Positions 12,501-20,026 of a stretch of DNA of 64,000 nt are shown here, piece after piece. A program made the translations under genes and the position numbers. Location of the stretch: positions 434,001-498,000 of the forward strand of contig JADANN010000302.1 of assembly GCA_018806985.1 (NCBI GenBank), in the 5' to 3' direction. This DNA comes from Angiostrongylus vasorum (taxonomy: Eukaryota > Nematoda > Chromadorea > Rhabditida > Metastrongylidae). The notes below the pieces were generated by a model. That model had not been told where the DNA came from and ran no database searches. It saw nothing but the letters and a program-made list of their open reading frames with translations. Each line of letters starts with the position of its first letter. Within the stretch, counting starts at the first letter, position 1.

Positions 12501-15371
12501 AAACTACTGTATGTTTCCGTGCATAAACTACTCATGGTGGTATAGCTCACGGGTGGAGCACTCGCTTGCATGCGAGAAGGTGGGCATTCGATCTACCATG
12601 CCTTAAGATCTTTTGTAGTTTTGAAGTTAATGGTTGACAACTGTCGAACTTTTAGTGAATTCCGTAGCAATTTCTGGATTCCTGTTATAAGCTACTCCGC
12701 CTTGAATTCCTGATGCCTGGCGTACAGCTCAGGAGAAGGGCACTCAAGTCTGGGGTTCACTTCACCATGAAAGCGGAGCCTTCTTGCTTCATTTTAGTGG
12801 CCTACGACTGAAATTTTACTCTATAATGTGCTTATTAAATCCTACAACCCAAAACTCAAGCGCGAAAACTTTTTTTCTAACGTCTACACGAATGCAATCC
12901 TACCAACGCTCGTCGACTACGGAACGTAGCCACCCTACACAAGAACTCTATCAGACTGTTATCTGAACTACATCACGAAAATATGGCCTTCCTATTTAAA
13001 TACCACCATACCCATTGGAAAACAAGTTCGACAAAGTGACGCCACATCGCCAAAGATGTTTAATGCTGTTTTGCACTGGATAATGAAGTCATTCGATTGG
13101 GATGAGAAAGACATGCGAATTGAAGGAGAATTCTTATCAAATATTCGTTTTTGCTGACAATAACGTGATCCTTTCAAGAAATACTAGTGAAGCAAAGACG
13201 ATGATCAGTGATCTCAATGAAGTGGGAAAAGAGATCGTACCGGGCATAATTCGGAAGAAGACCCAGCTTATGAAAAAACCCATGATGCCAAGGCGAACAA
13301 ATCAAATTCGATGGTTCCCGATTACAGGGAAACCTCGTTCGTGTCTTGGACGTTCAATGAGCTTGGAGAACAACATGAAGTAAGAATCAGATAAAAGGAG
13401 GAAAGCAACATGGGCCGCATTCGAGCCTCTCAGAGAAGCCACCGACCAACTAAATGAGCTAGAAATCCGCTGTCACCTGTTCCATTCAACAGTGTTCTCA
13501 GTGTCTGTTATGCAACAGCGTGGGGTGTTACTGCAGCAACCACGACAAGTATTCCGTGCCTAGCTATAGAACGTTTGAAGGATGTCTTATAACCGGCACA
13601 CACAACATCTAGCCAGAATACAACGCTCTGACCTTTAAAATCTATCTCGTCTTTCAGAACTAGGGGAATTCACATAGATAGCAAAGCATAGATAGGCCGA
13701 TTATGCAATGAAGGAATAGACGATGGATAGCCTAAATGAACTGTATAGTGAGCTCCACGAGGAGACAGGCGATCCCTAAAACGACCACCTACACGTTGGG
13801 CTGCCGTGCTCGTGGCTAAAGTCGAACAGGTGTACTCGCAGCTGCAGTTATTTTACAGATCGAGTTATGAGACTCTCACCCGCCACCGTGGTCGAACAAA
13901 ACCACCATCATGGACGACGATTGCAAGAGAAAGAAACGAATGGCAAATGTGCTGGGGGTCGCACAACTCATAAAGACAGCCATCTACGTATCCAAGTAAG
14001 TGGGTAAGCTTTCTGTAGAATAAACGTATGGATTGATGGGATCAAATGCATTCTCAAAAAGAGCACCAGTCATTGGCCATAAACATTGAGAAAACAACAA
14101 ACGAGAAGATATGAAAATTTCTCTGATTTTTTTTTAAGATAGGAAACACAAAACACCTAACATGTCGTTATTGGCCAAAATTTTTAGATCATGAGCTGTC
14201 AGTATTCTGATTTTTTCATTCAATAATCCTAATTCCCAAGAAGGCATCCTAAACAGTTGGTTCAGATTCATAATTTAATTGCTTTTTATAGAATGTCCAT
14301 GACGACATGATAGCTGCGATTCAAGATAATCTTCTCTCTAATGCGAGTGTTACGCGTAATAGCGGGTGTACCGCTTGAGACACTCGAGTTTTCCGGACAA
14401 TATTTGTACAGAGAAATTGCGGTTGTGGGTGGATGATGAGTAGATGTGACGAAAGACTGATCAAGAGAGTCGTACTAATAGAAATTGCTGTCAAACTAAA
14501 AGATCTCATTTCTATTGAAGAGCTTTTCATTAATAGAAAGACTGCGATAAAGGTATGGGATAATTCAAATGCGTGATTGGATTATGGCTTTAAATAACTC
14601 TCTAACTAAACAAGCCATGAATTTTCACGTTTGCGGCAGTGTGGCCATCTACATTTAGCCTTCAACAACTTATTCTTGACACTTTAATCTGACGAGAAAT
14701 TCGATGCCTTGTAGATAAATGCTATCAACTATCCCATAACAGTAGTGGAACTCAAAACAATTCAACACTTTTCTAAGAAATAAATCTTGGAATTTGAGGA
14801 ACTAAAAAAGATTAGAAAATGGTTATAACTAACGTGAACCGATTTATTGCAAGTGTAAGATGTAAGGTCCCTAAGTATAAGGTGTACTGTATGTACCTAA
14901 GGTGTCCAGTACTTAGCAAAAAAAAACATTGAAACGCTAGGCGAAACTAACAAAGTCTTATTTTGCCCGGCCCAACAAATAGCATCAGTATCCTGAAGCC
15001 TTTTGAAATTTTCCTAGCTAAAATTACTAATAACTGACCATAATATCATAATCCCTACAATATAATAGCGTTCAAAAGTGCTCTGCAACTGCTCAGGCCT
15101 TTACACGACTTTCAGTGCAAACAATTCCAGCTCTCTCCTCACTTCGAATTTTTCTATTCACGCTGAGATACCAGTTAACTTTGACGACCTATGGCAAAAC
15201 TAATGGACGTATAAAAAAAGGTAGATTCAAATAGAGAGTGATATATGAGGAAGAATCTCCGGAAAGTCATTCGTTCAGCTAAATGAAAGTATTCACCGCT
15301 ATTTAAAATACAAGTTCCACCGTTTTTGCAGAATCCTTGGCTATGGCACTCCTCCACACCATGGATTTTAC
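414..15371 (-). CDS. EGF / C-type lectin domain extracellular protein, partial, at least 6 exons
   Basis: A secreted or surface protein gene read right to left. Supported exons are 15297-15371 (first half of an EGF domain), 11415-11506, 10995-11109, 7291-7404 and 6816-6920 (one C-type lectin domain), and 414-548 (second half of an EGF domain). All fit one reading frame: the EGF exons are phase 1 at both ends and the lectin block enters and leaves in phase 1. Most acceptors are good (TTTTCAG, CCTTCAG, TTTTTTAG, TTATTCAG), but the acceptor at 7405 (GATTAAG) and the donor at 7290 (GTGGAT) are weak. I found neither a start codon with signal peptide nor a stop; the gene continues to the left of the window and probably to the right. 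Introns of up to 5-6 kb are filled with transposon debris. It could also be two adjacent genes. The domain calls are firm; the full gene model is tentative. Confidence 0.7.
690..2460. mobile_element. Scrambled Penelope-like element remnants
   Basis: Three pieces in mixed orientation. At 690-1560 (minus) lie a pseudo-LTR-like stretch and a decayed GIY-YIG nuclease end (VYLISCKQWW, then a decayed LYVCIKDYLDGK). At 1640-2085 (plus) is the end of the reverse transcriptase (FVICSTQSKRDKCYGLLNQQ, compare FVVFCTQDEMDKCFELLN in the 38-40 kb copy). At 2240-2460 (minus) is another nuclease end. Stops and frameshifts are common. 990-1110 is also homologous to 42040-42190. Nothing here can be functional. 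Confidence 0.7.
2930..5390 (+). mobile_element. RTE-type LINE, decayed copy
   Basis: The plus strand carries, with many stops and frameshifts, an endonuclease piece (GDLTARATKANES, then TWESPYGTT near 3150, the family's TWESPxG motif) followed by reverse-transcriptase traces at 4260-4700 (a broken EKAFHS stretch and a degraded box around the FADD site). The 3' tail at 5330-5385 (GCTGGAGCCCGCACAACTCG) is shared with the ends of family B elements. It lies in an intron of the EGF/lectin gene, in the opposite orientation. Confidence 0.7.
5400..5870 (+). mobile_element. Penelope-like element 3' fragment with hammerhead-like core
   Basis: Encodes the C-terminal end of the GIY-YIG region (NTLVSANRIQRHNREDCEVK), then the family's following sequence (EELLVITCDL) and the pseudo-LTR. 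5783-5813 reads CTGAAGA, a short hairpin, GAAATGTC, a hammerhead-ribozyme-like core (see findings). Confidence 0.65.
5872..6190 (-). repeat. Family D foldback element with tRNA-like core
   Basis: Begins with TTTTTATTTGCCGC and a GGCAGGATATGATGTG arm, then GTGCTGAGATATTTACAAAA and, read on the minus strand, a tRNA-like segment with a box-B sequence GGTTCGATCCCCACCGC. The distal end is ATCGG/CTGAACCCAGTTAAGCTGAAGC-like. The same family recurs at 6195, 9180, 20845, 24165, 32855 and elsewhere. Confidence 0.7.
6195..6480 (-). repeat. Family D element, second copy in tandem
   Basis: Directly follows the previous copy in the same orientation. It shows the arm (ACTGCCTATTCTTTTTTCAC), the AGATATTCACAAGACTCC segment, the tRNA-like core with a damaged box B, and the CCCCTCAACGGCATTGACCT end. 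Confidence 0.65.
6495..6615 (+). repeat. Family D fragment, opposite orientation
   Basis: Contains GTAATAGCGGGTTGGATCCC (box-B half of the tRNA-like core), the CACCGCAGACACCT joint and AGTATTGCAAATATCTCAGC, so it is the inverted mate of the two copies on its left. Confidence 0.6.
6816..11506 (-). CDS. C-type lectin domain cassette, four exons
   Basis: Four exons (11415-11506, 10995-11109, 7291-7404, 6816-6920) join to about 141 codons forming a whole long-form C-type lectin domain. In order one sees an N-terminal CYDDEVYHMEFCYSF pair of cysteines, the WSGAVRHC motif (family pattern W-x2-A-x3-C), a VWTSLR...GPVWVSFPG core, DACVSL, and YWTPQSCDALNYVVCK at the end. The four canonical disulfide cysteines (VRHC, DAC, QSC, VVC) are present. 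The usual calcium and sugar motifs EPN/QPD and WND are not recognisable (W-T-P stands where WND would be), so calcium-dependent sugar binding is doubtful; a protein ligand or structural role is possible. Entry and exit are both phase 1, so it is a skippable, shufflable module. Confidence 0.85.
7405..9180. other. Intron of the EGF/lectin gene, mostly featureless
   Basis: No supported exon. A decayed family B piece lies at about 8040-8170 (TATCAAACTAGTCGCAGGG and CTAGGCTAGCCTCGAGACTC, compare the 19.3 kb copy). Open frames at 7581, 7824, 8109 and 8406 show no domain and no splice context, and I regard them as chance. Confidence 0.5.
9180..9445 (-). repeat. Family D element
   Basis: Minus-oriented copy: ATGCTGAGATATTTGCAAAACT at about 9213, the CGCTATTGTCCTTTCCGGAG core, CACCACACCATGCGGGTC, and the end CCATCAGCGGGTTTGATCTG to ACCCAGTTAAGCTGAGGC. 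Confidence 0.75.
9445..9700. repeat. Family D element, palindromic copy with about 95-bp arms
   Basis: The left arm (TTTACTGCCTATTCTTTTTT, GGCAGGGTATGTTGCGAAAT, CTGAGATATTTGCAAAACTC) is repeated in inverse order on the right up to 9700 (GAGTTTTGCAAATAGCTCAG, ATTTCGCAACATACCCGGCC, AAAAAGAATAGGCAGTAAAT). Only about 65 bp of the tRNA-like core remains between the arms. It is a near-perfect snapback copy. Confidence 0.85.
9930..10520 (+). mobile_element. RTE-type LINE reverse-transcriptase fragment
   Basis: Shows VLYKLLKRIT, a broken Q-A-G-F-R-Q region, FVDYEKALHTVETNPVL (family block L-x-F-V-D-x-x-K-A-F-D-S-V-E) and VDQGMSLSYI, followed by a decayed region where the FADD box would lie. Nucleotide similarity to 4230-4600 and 12890-13200 is obvious, for example CGTCGACTATGAGAAAGCG against TTTCTATGAGAAAGCGTTCC. 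A Penelope pseudo-LTR scrap with a damaged hammerhead-like core follows at 10510-10680. Confidence 0.7.
12140..12350 (+). repeat. Pseudo-LTR remnant, second Penelope subfamily
   Basis: GGACTCGGATGAATCCGAAC, AGAAGAAGAATACGTCGAAA and CCGAATAAACTTTG match the pseudo-LTR type seen better at 17080-17160, 32090-32150 and 58700-58780. The hammerhead-like CTGATGA box is lost here. Confidence 0.5.
12534..12604 (+). pseudogene. tRNA-Ala pseudogene
   Basis: Reads like a tRNA: acceptor arm ATGGTGG, box A TATAGCTCACGGGTGGAGCA, anticodon arm CTCGCTTGCATGCGAG, box-B-like GGGCATTCGATCTACC. The arm and box A resemble metazoan tRNA-Ala. The anticodon loop has 6 rather than 7 bases, so the anticodon is broken, and the T arm is shortened. 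A second, more decayed tRNA-like stretch (GGCGTACAGCTCAGGAGAAG, TCTGGGGTTCACTTCACC) lies at 12717-12770. Confidence 0.6.
12870..14010 (+). mobile_element. RTE-type LINE 3' part, decayed
   Basis: Reverse-transcriptase remnant: a degraded active-site region FVFADNNVILSRNTSEAKTM (the family's FADDIVLFS box with the second Asp changed to Asn), then KKTQLMKKP. The C-terminal region continues to the shared 3' tail GTCGCACAACTCATAAAGAC...CCAAGTAAGTGGG at 13965-14005. Frames are interrupted. Confidence 0.75.
15297..15371 (-). CDS. EGF domain exon, first half
   Basis: A 75-nt exon, phase 1 in and out, acceptor TTTATTCAG and donor G|GTGAAT. It encodes GVEECHSQGFCKNGGTC followed by ILNSG, the first three cysteines of an EGF-like domain with the typical C-x-N-G-G-x-C centre. 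The second half is not in the same exon; the only matching half I see is at 414-548. Confidence 0.8.
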
Positions 15372-15721
15372 CTGAATAAAACTATTCATCATGAAAGATA
15401 TTAATTTACAATGAGCTATTTCCAAATAGTAGACGAAAAGGGTCCGAAGTAAGAACGCAGTGGTGTCAGCATGTGAAAAATCACTGAGCTACTATTCTGA
15501 CTGAACTATTGCCATCGAAACCTTCAACGAGTAAATTGTGAGGTTGTATTTTTCTACTATTTTTATAGCTTTATTCCTTTTTTTTAATAAGTGCATTACA
15601 AAAAATATGTAAAAGTCCACTCAGTGTTTTCACCGTAAAGCGAGTCAAGAAACAAATAGCTGTGCTTCTTTTAAACAAATTCTAGATTACTGTTGCAACT
15701 GCCCTGCTTTATCGAGCTAAA

Positions 15722-15997
15722 AGAAAAGTTCTCGGCAATGATCAATCGCTGAGAGATCCGCCACGCATTCGAGTTCATTAAATAACGTTTGGAGATGACT
15801 GAATGCATATCTGGCCTTTACAATGACTCACGGTGGCCTACCGATGTATCGAGCCAGTGCTGCTATCTTCGCAAACAAGTCTGGTACTAATTTGCAGACC
15901 CCGGGGGGATGGAAGGCTTGTTGGCCCTGGGGCGCGGGAATCGATCTCTCGTGTATTGCAGGGCGCCCGCGACCACTGCGCCACACGCTTTATCAAG
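15722..15997 (-). repeat. SINE-A (tRNA-derived SINE)
   Basis: Minus strand reads tRNA-like head GTGTGGCGCAGTGGTCGCGG (box A) and box-B-like GAGATCGATTCCCGCGCC, then the body (GGCAAATTAGTACCAGACTT, ATATGCATTCAGTCATCTCC) and the end near GAGAACTTTTC. The body is shared by all SINE-A copies listed here. Confidence 0.85.
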
Positions 15998-16119
15998 AAA
16001 CGTTTAAAATTAGCGTGGTAGGATAATCTAATTGAAGTAGTCGCAATTCTTACAATGCTATACCAAACATGTAAAGGCATTATTTAGATAAATACTTATT
16101 ATATGTATGTGTGCACATC

Positions 16120-16233
<114 letters not shown>

Positions 16234-16489
16234 TACCACTTACCGTATACAAAATGAAGCGTTAGGAAATAAACGACTGTGTAGTGCATCTGAGTTTACC
16301 AAAGGTGAAAGAGTGGATCTATCCACAACCTCGAGGCGTGGCCTTCGATTGTTCAGCGTTCGGATTACTCAAGAGCCCACCAGATCCATTTTTCAAGCCC
16401 ATCTAAGAAGGACGTTGAACTCTAATGAATTTCGCTTACACAGTACATTAATTAAACATGGACTTAATCTTCTAATATTGTGATAGCGC

Positions 16490-16830
16490 AGTGGCCGATT
16501 GACAAGTAGTAGTTAAAATACAGGTGCCATCAATCGTTAGATAATAAAACCTGTAGAGCTTAGAACGTTTAGTGTGAATCAACCCCTTTGGTATATGCCA
16601 TGCATTAAACTCGATTTCCTTCTTTGATTTTGATTTTGAGTTGAATATGAGTCCCAGTGTTGAATATAAGTGATTACTGATTTTCTGGTGGCATATGAAG
16701 CGCATTGTGGTCGTCGGTTCAGCACCGCACCCGAGCTCACCACACCTTCCTTTCACCCGAGTACGGCAAATTGGTATCAGACTTGTCTCCGAGGATAGCA
16801 GCGCCAACTTAATACAACGGTATGCCATCG
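16490..16830. repeat. Rearranged SINE-A fragments
   Basis: A minus-oriented 3' piece (CATGCATTAAACTCGATTTC, about 16555-16615) lies next to a plus-oriented middle piece (CGGCAAATTGGTATCAGACT, about 16715-16815). The halves have been inverted relative to each other. Confidence 0.6.
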
Positions 16831-17029
16831 GCATTATCCTTTATGCTCTTCTTTCGTTTTCAACAAGTGGATGCTTCGAAAGTATGCAAAGTCGCTTGCA
16901 CTCGTATATTTTAAGAAAAAGCTTAAAGAAGCCACTACCAGGCTTAAGTGAAACTATAGAATCCAGATCACAAGAGCTCATCGCTGCTTGATTATGTACA
17001 GGATCTCTTCTCGATAACATTAAACAAAG

Positions 17030-17170
17030 TGGTAACCGGTGTGATAACGAAGATCATCCACCTCGCGAGGACGAACGGATGCTAACAACCGACTCGGATC
17101 AATCCGGCTCTGATGAAGATGAGGACGCAGAAATGTTAGCCGAATAAAGTATTCATTTATCCCTTGTTGG
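17030..17170 (+). repeat. Pseudo-LTR of second Penelope subfamily with hammerhead-like core
   Basis: ACTCGGATCAATCCGGCT is followed by CTGATGA (17110-17116), a 13-nt spacer, GAAATGTT and AGCCGAATAAAG. The flanks CCGGCT and AGCCG can pair as stem I. Same subfamily as 12140, 31985, 58310 and 25040. Confidence 0.6.
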
Positions 17171-17354
17171 TAAAATCGTCTAACAAAACACTAACGCCTC
17201 TAAAACTTAAATTTTTTTTGTATCTCTTGTGTGTAGTTTTCCGTTTCTTTCTTTTTTCCAGTTTACAAAATCACTAATCATCATGCGTTCTCAAAGAGAC
17301 TTTGAAATGTCGTACGGGAAGTAGCACATGAATATTGCATTACTAAAAAGATCT

Positions 17355-18240
17355 ATTGCTTTATTGGTCGTTTCTCTCGATGCATAAATTTTCCCTTGCA
17401 GTTGCTTCACTACAAGTAGAAGTGAGAGGAAGTGAGATGAGATACCAATTGCCGACCATCGATTTTCACTCTCGTGGTTTCCCTTTTCACTATTCTCACG
17501 ATGTTCTCGATGGTCTTTTGACGTCGATGTTAAGATCGTTGTAGAATGGTAATATCCTTTTGGGAAGAATCCTTATATACTGAGCATGGAATCCCTGATT
17601 GTTCAGGGCTTCCATGAATCCTTCTATCTCCGGGTCAAAAGCCTACTTCAAATCGACGAAAGCAAGACAGAGCGGTCTTCTGTACTCTCGCGATACTTCA
17701 ATGAGTCTTGTTACCGTGTGGATGTGGTCCATCGTACCAAATCCATTTCGAAACTCTGCTTGCTCACGTGGTTGTCCTTCGTCCAGTGTTCTGTCAATTC
17801 TGATTAGGATGACTCGAATGAAAAGTTGATAGACGAAAGACACCAAGCAGATTGGACGATAGTTACCGATATCGTGGAGGTCACCCTTCGTGAACAATAA
17901 CACAGTCTTGCTGGTCTTTCAATGAGAAGGAACTTTGCATTCGGACTGGCAACGTGTGAAGAGCCGAGCCAGTGAGTTGGTGAGGACAGGTTCTTCAGGT
18001 GATGAGATCTTATCCTGTTCGGACCAGGTGCTTTTCAATTCTTCACCCGGTGGGACGACATATACTTCGTCTTTGGTTTCATTTAGGATCCGGACACCAG
18101 AATGTCAATGAAATGCGAATAATTCCACATGGAATACACCAATCTCCCAGCCTCGATGCCGCAATTACGGACGACATATCTTTATGTCGTCCCCATATAT
18201 TGGCGATAGTTCGTAGTCCCACAGTAAATTGATGTTCAGC
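17355..18240 (-). mobile_element. RTE-type LINE reverse-transcriptase fragment
   Basis: The minus strand carries LLFTKGDLHDIGNYRPICLV, RTLDEGQPREQAEFRNGF, TMDHIHTVTRLIEVSREYRR and LCLAFVDLK, the fingers and first catalytic block of an RTE reverse transcriptase. It continues with frame breaks toward 17355. Closest in sequence to the 34.8-38.3 kb copy. No promoter or endonuclease half remains. Confidence 0.85.
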
Positions 18241-18599
18241 CGTACTTCTCTAGTGTTTCTGTTTTACTTCACATACTAGTATTATTAGATGTTCCGTACA
18301 GCTAACCTCTCTTAGAGGTGAATAAAGTGCTTATTTCAATTAAATGACGTTCATTCTTTGCTTAAACTGTTTCTTAATAAGAAATCTCCTGATTTAAGTT
18401 CAGTGTAGGATTTTTTCAGGTAGTAGTTGTTTTCATATACTTCTTTCTTTTCAGCATCATCTCGTTAGTAACTTCTCCACTGATTGTTATATTTCTGGAT
18501 TCGTGTCCATCCAGCGATAGTGTTCTTGTATTTAGAAAGCAGTTCGTTGGGTCATCCATTTCCATAACATCAGTGAATTGTCGAACATAAGTTTTAGCA

Positions 18600-18888
18600 G
18601 CAGAGGGGCGCGTGTAGCGCGGTTTGGGAAGCTCCCTGCAATACACGTGGAGTCGATTCCAGCGCCCAAACTCAACAAGCCCTCCATCTCTCCGGGGTTG
18701 GCAAATTGGTACCTTGCCTACATAGAAGGGTAGCAGCACTCGCTGGACACATCGGTAGGCCTCTGCGAGTCAGTGTGAAATCCAGATATGCATTCAATCA
18801 CTTCCAACGATGCTTAGTGAAGTCGAATGCATGGTGGATCCCTCAGGGATTGATCAACGCCAAGAGCTTTATCATTTATCCTTCTCTT
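18600..18888 (+). repeat. SINE-A copy
   Basis: GGGCGCGTGTAGCGCGGTTT head, box-B region GGAGTCGATTCCAGCGCCC, body GGCAAATTGGTACC and ATATGCATTCAATCAC, tail TTTATCATTTATCCTTCTC. Confidence 0.85.
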
Positions 18889-19139
18889 TGAATCTACGAT
18901 GTGAGAGATCCTAATTTTCTCCATCGTAGCTTCAGTGGGCCAACCGCATGGTGTTCACATTTGTTAGTAGGTTAGTGCTTGGCTCAGGTATGAAGTCAAT
19001 CATAGAAATTAGGACATTATGATGGCTTTACGTCGAAGTAGTTGATCAAGTAAGTTCTATGTTAGTAGGACCTTTAGAAACGCTTAGGAAGACAAAATTT
19101 CAAGTGTAAATTACCGTATAGTAAATATTGCTCCATTAA

Positions 19140-19560
19140 TCTTCTTTGGCCTTCCAACGCTTTACCGCTTCATCGTGGCTAGGAGGAGTTCCTGGGTGTC
19201 CGGCCACGATGACCAGCGGGAAGATTCATCTCTCCAGCAGGGGCTCCCATGCTGAGAAAGAGTCCGGCGTTTCCATCAGGCAGCCCAGCTAAGAGTAAAC
19301 GACTACCAGAATCCACCACCATCCTGGTATCAAACTAGTCGCATGGTGGGAAATTTGCCTCTGATCCACAAAGGCGGCGAGTGTCTGCGATGGTGACGAC
19401 CTGGGGCAGACTTTGGCTAGCCTGACCTCGGGACTCCGGGGAAGCCACAATGGCTAAACCAGCAAAACTCTGGAAAAATGGGAATTATGCTTGGGCCAGC
19501 ACAACAGTGAAGACAGGCCATCCAACTATCCAAGTAAGTAGGTAACTATGTCTTCCGAAG
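19140..19560 (+). repeat. Family B non-autonomous element, full length
   Basis: Runs from CCAACGCTTTACCGCTTCAT through GGAGTTCCTGGGTGTCCGG, GCCCAGCTAAGAGTAAACGA, TGGTATCAAACTAGTCGCAT and GGCTAAACCAGCAAAACTC to the tail CAGCACAACAGTGAAGACAG...CCAAGTAAGTAGG. No coding capacity and no tRNA-like boxes. The tail matches the RTE 3' ends at 5330-5385 and 13965-14005, which sets the sense strand. Confidence 0.85.
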
Positions 19561-20026
19561 TGCAAAGTCACAGGCCATCCACAACCAAGCAAAGTGTACC
19601 AGAGTATCAGCCATGCCAGCTATCGTATAGCAAACATTGTCTCATCAGTGCTTCTACGAACTGCCGTTGTTTAGCGGAACTGAGGTTGGTATAGATGTTC
19701 TTATTGTTCTTAATAACCCAAACTTATTATGTGTGTCTCATCAATCTCGCTTCGAATTATCAGTGGTACAAATATTATTGGTTTGTGCTCCTTCTTACAC
19801 ATGTAAGTGTACTAAAAATGCACTTGGGGAGCTCAAACTCAAATGTCGGACACAAAGAAACAAATTTCCCAGGTCCTCTTTCCTCTTCGTGCAATCTTAT
19901 CGTTTAAGCCCTGTATGTTGGGTTTTTACTAACTTTTCTATCGTTCTATCTCTTAATTTACTTCTCCATCAAAGTGGTGTTACCTGGTTTCCCTTTTAGA
20001 TTTTCAGATTACCTTCGAGGTTAGGA

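Noticed and set aside
18416..18739. 107-codon minus-strand frame as a gene
   Set aside because: It runs through the antisense of a SINE-A; the same false frame recurs in other copies (for example 31047-31370).
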